From the NCBI RefSeq assembly GCF_003732225.1, contig NZ_MOBJ01000012.1, positions 62,001-126,000 of the forward strand: a stretch of DNA of 64,000 nt, read 5' to 3'. The notes under the pieces were generated by a model, which was given only the letters and a program-made list of their open reading frames with translations, was not told the origin of the DNA and ran no database searches. The first letter of the stretch is position 1, and every line of letters starts with the position of its first letter. Position numbers and translations under genes: made by a program. Of the stretch, positions 18,156 to 26,004 are shown one piece after another. The stretch comes from Pseudomonas brassicacearum. GTDB taxonomy: Bacteria > Pseudomonadota > Gammaproteobacteria > Pseudomonadales > Pseudomonadaceae.

Positions 18156-19220
18156 ATGGCACTTATCAGCATGCGCCAGATGCTGGACCACGCAGCCGAG
18201 TACGGCTACGGCGTTCCAGCCTTCAACGTCAACAACCTTGAGCAGATGCGCGCCATCATGGAAGCCGCTGACAAGACTGACTCCCCGGTGATCGTCCAGG
18301 CTTCGGCCGGCGCCCGTAAATACGCTGGCGCGCCATTCCTGCGTCACCTGATTTTGGCGGCGATCGAAGAATTCCCGCACATCCCGGTGTGCATGCACCA
18401 GGACCACGGCACCAGCCCTGACGTCTGCCAGCGCTCCATCCAACTGGGCTTCAGCTCGGTGATGATGGACGGTTCCCTGGGCGAAGACGGCAAGACCCCA
18501 ACCGACTACGACTACAACGTCCGTGTTACCCAGCAAACCGTAGCCATGGCTCACGCCTGCGGCGTATCGGTAGAAGGCGAGCTGGGCTGCCTGGGTTCGC
18601 TGGAAACCGGCATGGCCGGTGAAGAAGACGGTATCGGCGCAGAAGGCGTGCTTGATCACAGCCAAATGCTCACTGACCCGGAAGAAGCCGCTGACTTCGT
18701 CAAACGCACTCAGGTCGACGCCCTGGCCATCGCCATCGGCACCAGCCACGGCGCCTACAAGTTCACCAAGCCACCGACTGGCGACGTGCTGGCCATCGAC
18801 CGCATCAAAGAAATCCACAAACGCATCCCGAACACCCACCTGGTGATGCACGGTTCTTCTTCGGTTCCGCAAGAGTGGCTGGCGATCATCAACCAGTACG
18901 GCGGCGACATCAAAGAAACCTACGGCGTACCGGTTGAAGAAATCGTTGAAGGCATCAAGCACGGCGTGCGCAAGGTCAACATCGACACCGACCTGCGCCT
19001 GGCGTCCACCGGTGCGATGCGTCGCCTGATGGCCACCAACCCGAGTGAATTTGACCCACGTAAATTCTTCGGCGCCACCGTCACCGCCATGCGCGACGTG
19101 TGCATCGCACGTTATGAAGCGTTCGGTACTGCCGGTAATGCTTCGAAGATCAAACCTGTTTCGTTGGAAGCGATGTTCCAGCGTTATCTGAAGGGTGAGT
19201 TGAACGCCAAGGTTAACTAA
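18156..19220 (+). CDS. fba: Class II fructose-bisphosphate aldolase
   Basis: Zinc-dependent cleavage and formation of fructose 1,6-bisphosphate. The 354-residue protein carries the metal-site HQDHGTSPDVCQRSIQLGFS and the EGELGCLGSLETG motif of the Calvin-type class II branch, with HGSSSVPQEW and KVNIDTDLRLA near the C-terminus. GGGAGAG lies 10 nt before the ATG. Its last 179 bp and terminator are repeated 1.84 kb downstream behind hipA. Confidence 0.97.
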   Translation: MALISMRQMLDHAAEYGYGVPAFNVNNLEQMRAIMEAADKTDSPVIVQASAGARKYAGAPFLRHLILAAIEEFPHIPVCMHQDHGTSPDVCQRSIQLGFSSVMMDGSLGEDGKTPTDYDYNVRVTQQTVAMAHACGVSVEGELGCLGSLETGMAGEEDGIGAEGVLDHSQMLTDPEEAADFVKRTQVDALAIAIGTSHGAYKFTKPPTGDVLAIDRIKEIHKRIPNTHLVMHGSSSVPQEWLAIINQYGGDIKETYGVPVEEIVEGIKHGVRKVNIDTDLRLASTGAMRRLMATNPSEFDPRKFFGATVTAMRDVCIARYEAFGTAGNASKIKPVSLEAMFQRYLKGELNAKVN

Positions 19221-19274
19221 ACCTGAGCGTTAAACAGCACTAATAAAAAACCCGCCGAGAGGCGGGTTTTTTGT
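19042..19274 (+). repeat. 233-bp direct repeat, copy 1 (fba 3' end plus terminator)
   Basis: From CGAGTGAATTTGACC inside fba to the GT after its terminator. The second copy is at 20884-21116, at a constant offset of 1842 bp, with one substitution (G19262 to A21104) in the terminator stem. Confidence 0.97.
19245..19272 (+). terminator. Rho-independent terminator of fba
   Basis: AAAAAACCCGCC / GGCGGGTTTTTT with a GAGA loop, 25 bp after the fba stop. Confidence 0.95.
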
Positions 19275-19316
19275 GACTGAGATTTGCCTTTATGAGGAGC
19301 AGACGTAAGGTGCTTG

Positions 19317-19380
19317 AAATGTCACCTATAGTGGACATAATTAAGTCGTAGATTAATAAAGTCCGTTATAGGTGACATTT
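19317..19380. promoter_or_regulatory. hipBA operator/promoter region with two dyad sites
   Basis: Two related dyads, GTCACCTATAGTGGAC (19321-19336) and GTCCGTTATAGGTGAC (19361-19376), share the GTC-N-TATA-N-GAC plan and lie 40 bp centre to centre. Together they form a 14-bp perfect inverted repeat (AAATGTCACCTATA / TATAGGTGACATTT). A weak promoter (TGGACA at 19332, AT-rich -10 near 19354) sits between them, and the second dyad covers the hipB ribosome site. Autorepression by HipB/HipA is inferred. Confidence 0.78.
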
Positions 19381-19632
19381 ATGCTGCTGCACAACCCATC
19401 AGTGTTCGGTGAGCGAATCCGCCAATTGCGGCGCGCCAAAGGCCAGAACCAGGTGCAATTGGCCCACAGAGCAAAATGCAGCCGCAAAACCATCATCGAC
19501 CTTGAGGCCGGTGAAAATGTATCGCTCTACACCGTGTTCAGGGTTATCTCGGCGCTGGGCATGGCCCTTGAAATTGTCGACAACCGGATCGACCTCAGAT
19601 CCCTCGCCGATTTGGTAGAGCACGATGAGTAG
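19381..19632 (+). CDS. hipB: HipB-type antitoxin, XRE helix-turn-helix
   Basis: An 83-residue DNA-binding protein: FGERIRQLRRAKGQNQVQLA, then the HTH CSRKTIIDLEAGENVSLYTVFRVISALGM, typical of HipB antitoxins that bind the operator and neutralise HipA. A GTG at 19372 is possible but lies in the operator; the ATG at 19381 with AGGTG 6 nt upstream is preferred. Its end overlaps the hipA start by 8 nt, implying translational coupling. Base composition is less GC-rich than the flanking genes. Confidence 0.88.
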   Translation: MLLHNPSVFGERIRQLRRAKGQNQVQLAHRAKCSRKTIIDLEAGENVSLYTVFRVISALGMALEIVDNRIDLRSLADLVEHDE

Positions 19633-20890
19633 GGTCAAGCTGCTCAACGTCATGACCCCGCAAGGCTTCTCGGGCCAGTTGTCCAAAGGATCACAGTTTT
19701 CGTTTGCCTACGAATCCTCTGATGCGCCGAAGGAAGTCTCGCTGGTCATGCCCTATGACCCGACGCCTTCGATCAGCAATGTGTTGCATCCAATATTCGA
19801 CATGAACGTGCCAGAGGGGTTTCTGGCTGATCAGATCAAACGTCGCATGGCCAAGCACATGCAAGTGGATGAAATGCGCCTGTTGTCGGTTATTGGCGGG
19901 AATCAGATCGGGCGCCTCACTTATCAAAACCCGATAGAGGCATCCGTATCCGTTCGTGCTCAGGTCGGGTTGCAGGAAATCCTCTCTGCCGACAGCTCGC
20001 AAGGTGTCTTCGACTTTCTCGTCGATACCTATTTTGAGTCGGGCATTTCAGGCGTGCAGCCCAAAGTGCTGGTGCCCGATCTGGACAAGCTGACGGGCAA
20101 TCGAAAAACCATGCTCAGCTCTGATTTGATTGTTAAGTCAGGGGCTGACGAGTATGCGCACTTGGCTCAGAACGAGTTTCTGTGCCTGGAAGCGGCCCGT
20201 CTTGCCGGGTTGGAGACGCCGCGATTCTGGATTTCTGAAAGCGGCGATCTGTTTGTCATGGAACGTTTCGATTTGACGTCGTCCGGGCGGCTCGGGTTTG
20301 AAGACATGGCTGTCCTTCTGGGGCTCAACAAAGACCCTCATGACAACTATAAGTACTCTCAAAGCTACGAGACGTTGGCTGCGGTGATCGCAAAGGTGTG
20401 CCGACACGCTGACCCGGTACGCGAACTGGAACGGTTTTTTTCGTCAGTTTGTCTTTCGGTCATGGTTCGTAATGGTGATGCGCATTTGAAGAACTTCGGA
20501 GTGATTTATACCCACCCTGAAGCACTTGATACGGTGCAACTGGCGCCCGTCTTTGATGTGACAACGACGACCGTCTATGAGAACTACAATCCCAAATCCG
20601 GTCGCTCATTGGTTGACCGGACCTTGGCGATAAAGATGAACAAGGTAAAGACCTACCCTGATCGTCAGCACCTGGTTGAATTTGGTCGCAAGCACTGCGC
20701 GGTTGATAGACCCGCGTTGATCATTGAGCGAATTGCTGAGGCAATGACCGAAGCGCTGGCAGTCAATCGGCATCGCGTAGACAGTGAGCTGTTTGCGGGT
20801 ATGCAGGCAGAATGGGATGCCGGACGGCTGATGGCACTCAATGACTCGGTTGCGCCGAGGCTAAGCCGTAAACCTGTAGTTAACGAGTGA
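19625..20890 (+). CDS. hipA: HipA-type serine/threonine kinase toxin
   Basis: A 421-residue HipA-fold kinase; E. coli HipA phosphorylates glutamyl-tRNA synthetase and induces dormancy. Visible are the P-loop ISGVQPK (with the autophosphorylated-Ser position of HipA), the ATP-site region DLIVKSGADEYAHLAQNE, the catalytic loop RNGDAHLKNFG and the metal-binding Asp in APVFDVTTT. All catalytic elements look intact. The last codon and stop (GAG TGA) lie within the duplicated fba sequence, so the C-terminus may have been set by the insertion event. Target unknown. Confidence 0.88.
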   Translation: MSRVKLLNVMTPQGFSGQLSKGSQFSFAYESSDAPKEVSLVMPYDPTPSISNVLHPIFDMNVPEGFLADQIKRRMAKHMQVDEMRLLSVIGGNQIGRLTYQNPIEASVSVRAQVGLQEILSADSSQGVFDFLVDTYFESGISGVQPKVLVPDLDKLTGNRKTMLSSDLIVKSGADEYAHLAQNEFLCLEAARLAGLETPRFWISESGDLFVMERFDLTSSGRLGFEDMAVLLGLNKDPHDNYKYSQSYETLAAVIAKVCRHADPVRELERFFSSVCLSVMVRNGDAHLKNFGVIYTHPEALDTVQLAPVFDVTTTTVYENYNPKSGRSLVDRTLAIKMNKVKTYPDRQHLVEFGRKHCAVDRPALIIERIAEAMTEALAVNRHRVDSELFAGMQAEWDAGRLMALNDSVAPRLSRKPVVNE

Positions 20891-21116
20891 ATTTGACCCA
20901 CGTAAATTCTTCGGCGCCACCGTCACCGCCATGCGCGACGTGTGCATCGCACGTTATGAAGCGTTCGGTACTGCCGGTAATGCTTCGAAGATCAAACCTG
21001 TTTCGTTGGAAGCGATGTTCCAGCGTTATCTGAAGGGTGAGTTGAACGCCAAGGTTAACTAAACCTGAGCGTTAAACAGCACTAATAAAAAACCCGCCGA
21101 GAGACGGGTTTTTTGT
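20884..21116 (+). repeat. 233-bp direct repeat, copy 2 (orphan fba 3' end plus terminator)
   Basis: Duplicates 19042-19274 with one mismatch. It encodes the final 59 residues of aldolase without a start and keeps a slightly weakened terminator (21087-21114; one G-to-A change in the stem). It supplies hipA with its stop codon and transcription end. Confidence 0.97.
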
Positions 21117-21160
21117 TGGGTGAGCGTGATGGGGTAATTAAGTATTCCCCGTTTTTACGC

Positions 21161-21985
21161 TTACTGAATAAGTTTCCAGTTTTTGTAAAAGAACCGACGC
21201 AAGGCGAAGGCTGCTCCCGCAAACGAAGCGACGATACCATTCAGGATAAAAGAGGCCCAGGACGGGCGCAGTATGTCGAGAAACAGGCAGTAGCGTTTGG
21301 CGTCGTTCTTGTTGAAGGAGGCGTGCAACAGGGTGTCGTCAAAGATGAACAGCGGATCGTCGTGCCAGTAGTGTTTTTGCTTCCTGACTTGAATGTAGAC
21401 ACCGTCATGATGGGCGGCCGGCATGATGTTGTAGAGCACGCGGTACATCATGCGCAACGGCCCGAAGTGAAAGGACGTTGACTGATTTTCATTGAAAACC
21501 GATACGCCGATGGTCTTTATATAAGGCAGTTTTTTCTGAAGTGCGGGGATGTTGAGTTCGGTATCGATCGTGCGGCCATACCATTGGAAGAACAACATGC
21601 CGCGCTTTTTCTGGGCCATGCGCGCGTCGAGGAATTCAATGATCTCTTCCTTGTGAGCCATGGCGGTTTCAATCACATAGTTGATATCGTGCTGATGGCC
21701 TTCGGGAAGGTCGCGCAACTTGTAAACATAACGGCTTGGCTTGCACAGCAGGTCGAAAAAAGTATTCAGCGGCGCGAGCAGCCATGTATTACGGCCGCCA
21801 CCTATAAAATACTTTTTGACGATGTCGATATCGAATATGCCATTGCGCAGAAAGTCATATATGCCGCAAATACAAAGCACAACAAGAAACCAAAGGGTTG
21901 CCACCGGAAAACAATAAATAATGGCTGCAATACCGAGAATGGTGATCGCCGAGACTGCTTTCTTGCGGATGACTCGAGTGTTCAT
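21161..21985 (-). CDS. Aspartyl/asparaginyl beta-hydroxylase family protein (LpxO-like)
   Basis: A 274-residue membrane-anchored Fe(II)/2-oxoglutarate dioxygenase. An N-terminal hydrophobic anchor (AITILGIAAIIYCFPVATLW) is followed by the double-stranded beta helix: SFHFGPLRMMYRVLYNI with the first iron ligand region, FDDTLLHASFN with the distal His, and RYCLFLDILRP with the 2-oxoglutarate Arg. A C-terminal hydrophobic helix is present. LpxO relatives hydroxylate lipid A secondary acyl chains, but the exact substrate is uncertain. The gene is AT-richer than its surroundings and lies next to the hipBA insertion. Confidence 0.82.
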   Translation of the reverse strand: MNTRVIRKKAVSAITILGIAAIIYCFPVATLWFLVVLCICGIYDFLRNGIFDIDIVKKYFIGGGRNTWLLAPLNTFFDLLCKPSRYVYKLRDLPEGHQHDINYVIETAMAHKEEIIEFLDARMAQKKRGMLFFQWYGRTIDTELNIPALQKKLPYIKTIGVSVFNENQSTSFHFGPLRMMYRVLYNIMPAAHHDGVYIQVRKQKHYWHDDPLFIFDDTLLHASFNKNDAKRYCLFLDILRPSWASFILNGIVASFAGAAFALRRFFYKNWKLIQ

Positions 21986-22025
21986 GGAACTCAGTTCCCC
22001 TGAGGTGGCGCGGGTATTCGGATTG

Positions 22026-22047
22026 GAAAAATGCCGATAGGCTCGGC
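22026..22047 (-). terminator. Terminator-like hairpin in the leader of the hydroxylase gene
   Basis: On the minus strand ATGCCGA / TCGGCAT with a GCCTA loop is followed by TTTTT, 40 nt before the hydroxylase start codon. It may be an attenuator or the end of an upstream transcript. Confidence 0.55.
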
Positions 22048-22121
22048 ATTATATTCGCCGTCACAAGGGCTCATTCTGTAATAAATGTTTCTTATTTGTA
22101 AAGAATTCTTAAAAATGAGGT

Positions 22122-22154
22122 GGGCAGATTTATTGGGTCTGCCCCCCGTTTTTT
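22122..22154. terminator. Rho-independent terminator behind the 97-residue orphan gene
   Basis: Stem GGGCAGA / TCTGCCC with a 9-nt loop, T-run on the plus side (22149-22154) and ATTTTT on the minus side. It lies about 20 bp beyond the stop of the minus-strand gene. Confidence 0.7.
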
Positions 22155-22164
22155 GGCCAGGCTT

Positions 22165-22458
22165 TCAGCCATTCGCGGGCTCGTCAAACCCTCGCTGCTC
22201 AATCACCCCAAACACATCGGTAATGTCCTGAACCATCAAGCGCGCCACATTGGTGACCGTGTTGATGTCGCGTTCGGCGTAGTCGGGCAGGCTGGTGCAG
22301 GCCATGAGGGTGAGGTAACTGAGGACGGCGTGCAAGCGTTCGCTGACGCAGGCGTGGAGTTCGCGCAGCGGGGCGTGGCTGTCGATGAGCAGGACGGGGT
22401 AGTCGGTGGCGATTTGGGTGAAGGGGGTGAAGCGGCGGGGCGGATTTTGAGTAGTCAT
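22165..22458 (-). CDS. Small conserved-type Pseudomonas protein, unknown function
   Basis: A 97-residue protein without signal or membrane segment. The segment APLRELHACVSERLHAVLSYLTLMA is predicted helical, and the end is acidic. It resembles the short DUF3077/DUF6124-like proteins of Pseudomonas in size and layout, but I cannot assign it firmly. Confidence 0.6.
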   Translation of the reverse strand: MTTQNPPRRFTPFTQIATDYPVLLIDSHAPLRELHACVSERLHAVLSYLTLMACTSLPDYAERDINTVTNVARLMVQDITDVFGVIEQRGFDEPANG

Positions 22459-22660
22459 GAGTAGGGCCTTGAGGATAATGAAAAATTGCTTTCCTCTTTT
22501 TGATTAGGGCTACGAAACCCTGCCGCTGACCGAAGCCAGTCGACGGGATTAACGGTACGCGGGGGCTTCTTGGGTGGCAACGGGAGGGGTGTAGGAAGAG
22601 TTGCTTTTGAAGTGAGGGATTTCGGCCTTTCTGACCAAGTGTTCAGAAGCGCCCGTAGCA

Positions 22661-22810
22661 CCCGTAGCAGCTGTCGAGCCTGCGAGGCTGCGTTCGGCTG
22701 CGGAGCAGTCGTAAAACCTGACGCCGAGTTTCTTCAGGTAAACCGCATTTGCCGGATTACGACCGCTTTGCGGCCGAACGCAGCCTCGCAGGCTCGACAG
22801 CTGCTACGGG
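22661..22810. repeat. REP-like pair, family C, with 38-bp perfect arms
   Basis: The arm beginning CCCGTAGCAGCTGTCGAGCC (22661-22698) is repeated exactly inverted at 22773-22810. The 74-bp centre holds further short complementary pieces (GTCGTAA/TTACGAC). It fills much of the 386-bp gap between the orphan gene and the alginate lyase; the rest shows no gene. Confidence 0.9.
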
Positions 22811-22844
22811 GACCGGGTTGTCCTCAAGAGTTGAGATCAAGTCG

Positions 22845-23516
22845 TCAGCTCTTGTTGTGATCAATATCCAGCTTGCTGAACGTCACTTTCCCACCTTCGC
22901 TGGTGTACCCGGTGTTGTCCTGCACATACACCCCGGCCTTGAAATACAACGGTTTGTCACGCCAGGTGGCGCTGATCTGAGTGTCCCATGAGTAGCCGGC
23001 GGCGCTGATGCCCAAGGCGCCGCCGGGGCTGAGGTGGATGAGGTAGGCGAATTCCTGATCCAGTTTCACCCCCGTGGCGATGGTGATCACTCGGCCAGCA
23101 TCGTCGTCCGGGTGCATGCGCACCTTGGCGACGATGCTGCCGGTCGAGGTGCTGGTCTTGTACTGATACTCGACTTTCACCAACGGTTTTTGGCTGTTGT
23201 AGGCGTGGATCTGGCCGATGACGATTTTGCCCGAACTTGGCACCTGGTTCACCGCGAGGGTCGCGCGCAGCAAGTTATCGGCATCGGGGTAGAGCCAGTT
23301 GCGCAGGGTGCCGTTGCTGTAGGTTTCGCGCAGTTCGGTGCGAGGGTAAATCGCGTTTTCGGTGCGGGAGCCGGTCACCGGGGACCAGAAGAAAAGTGTC
23401 CCGGTGTCGGAGTGGAAGTATTGATCCTTGAAACCGTTCACCAGTTTGCCGGTGTCAACGGTGTACGGTGGGCTGCCGACAGGAACACTGAGGTTCCAGG
23501 TTGCGAGATCGATCAT
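22845..23516 (-). CDS. Alginate lyase, polysaccharide lyase family 7
   Basis: A 223-residue jelly-roll lyase that cleaves alginate by beta-elimination. The three PL7 signatures are present: YPRTELRE, VIGQIHAY (Q-I-H) and YFKAGVYVQ. The frame is open from 23546, but the ATG at 23516 begins MIDLATWNLSVPVG at the family start. No signal peptide precedes it, as in the similarly sized P. aeruginosa PL7 enzyme, so its route out of the cell is unclear. Confidence 0.93.
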   Translation of the reverse strand: MIDLATWNLSVPVGSPPYTVDTGKLVNGFKDQYFHSDTGTLFFWSPVTGSRTENAIYPRTELRETYSNGTLRNWLYPDADNLLRATLAVNQVPSSGKIVIGQIHAYNSQKPLVKVEYQYKTSTSTGSIVAKVRMHPDDDAGRVITIATGVKLDQEFAYLIHLSPGGALGISAAGYSWDTQISATWRDKPLYFKAGVYVQDNTGYTSEGGKVTFSKLDIDHNKS

Positions 23517-23838
23517 AATCAAAGCTTCCACGAATTCTAGCTGCACGCACGTGCCAGAAGCTCTAGCCCGCGCGTTAGAGGGCGGTCTTTATAAGCGTAG
23601 AAGAGAGGCATGTTAATGCCCGTCTGGCGGATAACTGGCGTCAACCCTCTGTCGAATTGCCACCTTTGCCGGTCTTCAGTGCCTTTGGAGCTGACCGTTA
23701 GTCGGGAGTCGAGGCTTTGGCTGAGTGATGGCGCGACGACACCTATTGCTTTTGCAGATCCGGGTCTAGAGTGAGATCGCAGTATTTGTCCGGTTTATTT
23801 CGACGGTACCGGCCTGACGTCACTACAAGAGAAGCAGC
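23517..23838. other. 322-bp intergenic region, nothing recognised
   Basis: Divergent gap between the alginate lyase and the GGDEF-EAL gene. No REP element, clear dyad or convincing open frame seen; it must hold both promoters. Confidence 0.6.
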
Positions 23839-25962
23839 ATGGAATGCGCGCAACCCAAGCCAGGTGAAGGCAGCTCAGTTCTTTTAATCGTGGATGATTA
23901 CCCTGAAAATCTGATCAGTATGCGTGCGTTGTTACAGCGCCAGGACTGGCAAGTGATGACCGCGGCTTCCGGCTTTGAAGCCTTGAGCCTGTTACTCGAA
24001 CATGAAATCGACCTGGTGTTGCTGGATGTGCAGATGCCAGGGATGGACGGTTTTGAAGTGGCGCGTTTGATGCGCGGTAGCCAGCGTACTCGTCTGACCC
24101 CGATCATTTTCCTTACCGCCAACGAACAGTCCCAGGATGCGGTGATCAAGGGCTATGCCAGTGGCGCGGTGGATTACCTGTTCAAACCGTTTGACCCGCA
24201 AATCCTCAAACCCAAAGTCCAGGCGCTGCTTGAACACCAGCGCAATCGCCGGGCCTTGCAGCGGCTAAGCCAGGATCTGGAAGCCGCGCGGGCCTTCAAT
24301 GCCTCGGTGCTGGATAACGCCGCCGAAGGGATTCTGGTGGTGGGCGAGGACGGTCTGATCCGCTTCGCCAACCCGGCCATGTCGCGCCTGCTCAATGCGA
24401 CGGTCACCGAATTGCAAGGCGCGGAGTTCGTCGACTTCCTGCAAAAACCACATGTGCCGGTGTGGGCAGATTCTGACATTTATGCCGGTTATCGCCGCGG
24501 TGAAACCTGGCGCGTGCACGATGCACTCCTGCGCACCGCGCCCGGCCAGCAAGTGCCGGTGGCGCTGTCCTGTGCGCCGCTTCCGTCTGAACAGAAGGCC
24601 ATGGTGGTGACCGTTCTCGACATGTCGGTGGTACGCCATCTGCATCAGCAGTTGGAGTTCCAGGCTGTCACGGACCCGCTGACCGGGCTGCTCAACCGTC
24701 GTGGCTTCTACCAGACCGTGGAAAACCTGCTGTTGCGCGGTGAGCGTTCCGACAGCGCCTGGGTCTTGTTGTACCTGGACCTCGATGGCTTCAAGCGGGT
24801 CAACGATTCGTTGGGCCACGATGCGGGCGATCGAGTGCTGCGTTGGGTGTCCGAGCAGTTGAAGGCCTGTTTGCGGCCGTTCGACATTCTGGCGCGCATG
24901 GGCGGTGATGAGTTCACGGCGTTGCTCGACCTGGAGTTTCCCGAGCAGGCGGCGAAGATTGCCGAAAAGCTCATCGAGCGCATATCGATGTGTCAGGAAA
25001 TTGAAGGGCTGGATGTGGCGCTGGGGGCGAGCATCGGTATCGCTACTTATCCCGATTGTGGCTCCAGCCTCGACGGTTTGTTACGCGCGTCCGATATCGC
25101 CATGTACGAAGCCAAGCGCGCCGGACGTCAGCAGTATCGCTTCTACGACCATGAAATGAATGGTCGCGCGCGTTCGCGGCTGATGCTCGAAGAAAGCGTG
25201 CGCACGGCCGTCGAAAACAAGGATTTCAACCTGGTGTATCAGCCCCAGGTGGCGATTGCCGACGGTCGCATACGCGGGTTTGAAGCCTTGCTGCGCTGGC
25301 AGCATCCGAGTGTCGGTGATGTCCCGCCGGGGTTGTTTTTACCGTTGCTGGAAGAAGCGCGGCTGATCAGTCGTCTCGGCAGCTGGATTTACCATCACAG
25401 TGCCAGGCAGCGAAAGGCCTGGGAAAACCTGTTTGCCGAGGATCTGGTGCTCGGTGTGAGCTTGAGCAGCACCCAGTTCGGTATGACAAACCTGGTCACC
25501 GAGTTGCGTCAGGTGCTGGAGCGCCACGACTTGCAGCCGTATCAGCTGGAAGTTGAAATCACCGAAGACGCCTTGATCCAAAATGTTGATGAGTCGCGCA
25601 AACAGCTGCGCCTGTTGCGTCACCTCGGCGTGCGGGTAGCACTTGATGACTTTGGCTCGGGGCCGTGCTCGCTGGCCCATTTACGCGATCTGGAACTGGA
25701 CACGCTCAAGCTCGACCGCCACCTGATTGCCCGGATACTCGATTCCCCACGGGATGCGGCGCTGGCTCGCAGCGTCATCGAGCTGTGCAAGCAATTCGGG
25801 ATGCTGGTGATCGCCGAGGGCGTGGAAACCGTTGCGCAGTATCAATGGCTTGAGGCCAACGGTTGCCAGTATGTGCAAGGTTTCCTGGTGGCCAGGCCGT
25901 TGATGGCCCAGGATGCCGATAGCTTTGCGCAGCCGTTTGACTGGAGCGCGCTGACTGCCTGA
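23839..25962 (+). CDS. Response regulator with REC-PAS-GGDEF-EAL domains
   Basis: A 707-residue cytoplasmic cyclic-di-GMP protein. Receiver domain 1-130: phosphoacceptor Asp63 in LLDVQMPGMDG, with FLTAN and FKPFDP. A PAS-like sensor follows at about 155-275. The diguanylate cyclase domain has an intact GGDEF at 355-359 and the inhibitory-site RPFD five residues before it. The EAL domain begins near 450: E482 in EALLRW, then EITED, DDFGSG, KLD, AEGVET and QGF. The usual VNLS of EAL enzymes reads VSLS (about residue 541), replacing a metal-binding Asn by Ser, so net synthesis rather than breakdown is plausible. No partner kinase is nearby. Confidence 0.93.
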   Translation: MECAQPKPGEGSSVLLIVDDYPENLISMRALLQRQDWQVMTAASGFEALSLLLEHEIDLVLLDVQMPGMDGFEVARLMRGSQRTRLTPIIFLTANEQSQDAVIKGYASGAVDYLFKPFDPQILKPKVQALLEHQRNRRALQRLSQDLEAARAFNASVLDNAAEGILVVGEDGLIRFANPAMSRLLNATVTELQGAEFVDFLQKPHVPVWADSDIYAGYRRGETWRVHDALLRTAPGQQVPVALSCAPLPSEQKAMVVTVLDMSVVRHLHQQLEFQAVTDPLTGLLNRRGFYQTVENLLLRGERSDSAWVLLYLDLDGFKRVNDSLGHDAGDRVLRWVSEQLKACLRPFDILARMGGDEFTALLDLEFPEQAAKIAEKLIERISMCQEIEGLDVALGASIGIATYPDCGSSLDGLLRASDIAMYEAKRAGRQQYRFYDHEMNGRARSRLMLEESVRTAVENKDFNLVYQPQVAIADGRIRGFEALLRWQHPSVGDVPPGLFLPLLEEARLISRLGSWIYHHSARQRKAWENLFAEDLVLGVSLSSTQFGMTNLVTELRQVLERHDLQPYQLEVEITEDALIQNVDESRKQLRLLRHLGVRVALDDFGSGPCSLAHLRDLELDTLKLDRHLIARILDSPRDAALARSVIELCKQFGMLVIAEGVETVAQYQWLEANGCQYVQGFLVARPLMAQDADSFAQPFDWSALTA

Positions 25963-26004
25963 ATTCGCTACACTGGCGGCCTTTCGTCACTCTGTTGTTG
26001 GCCC

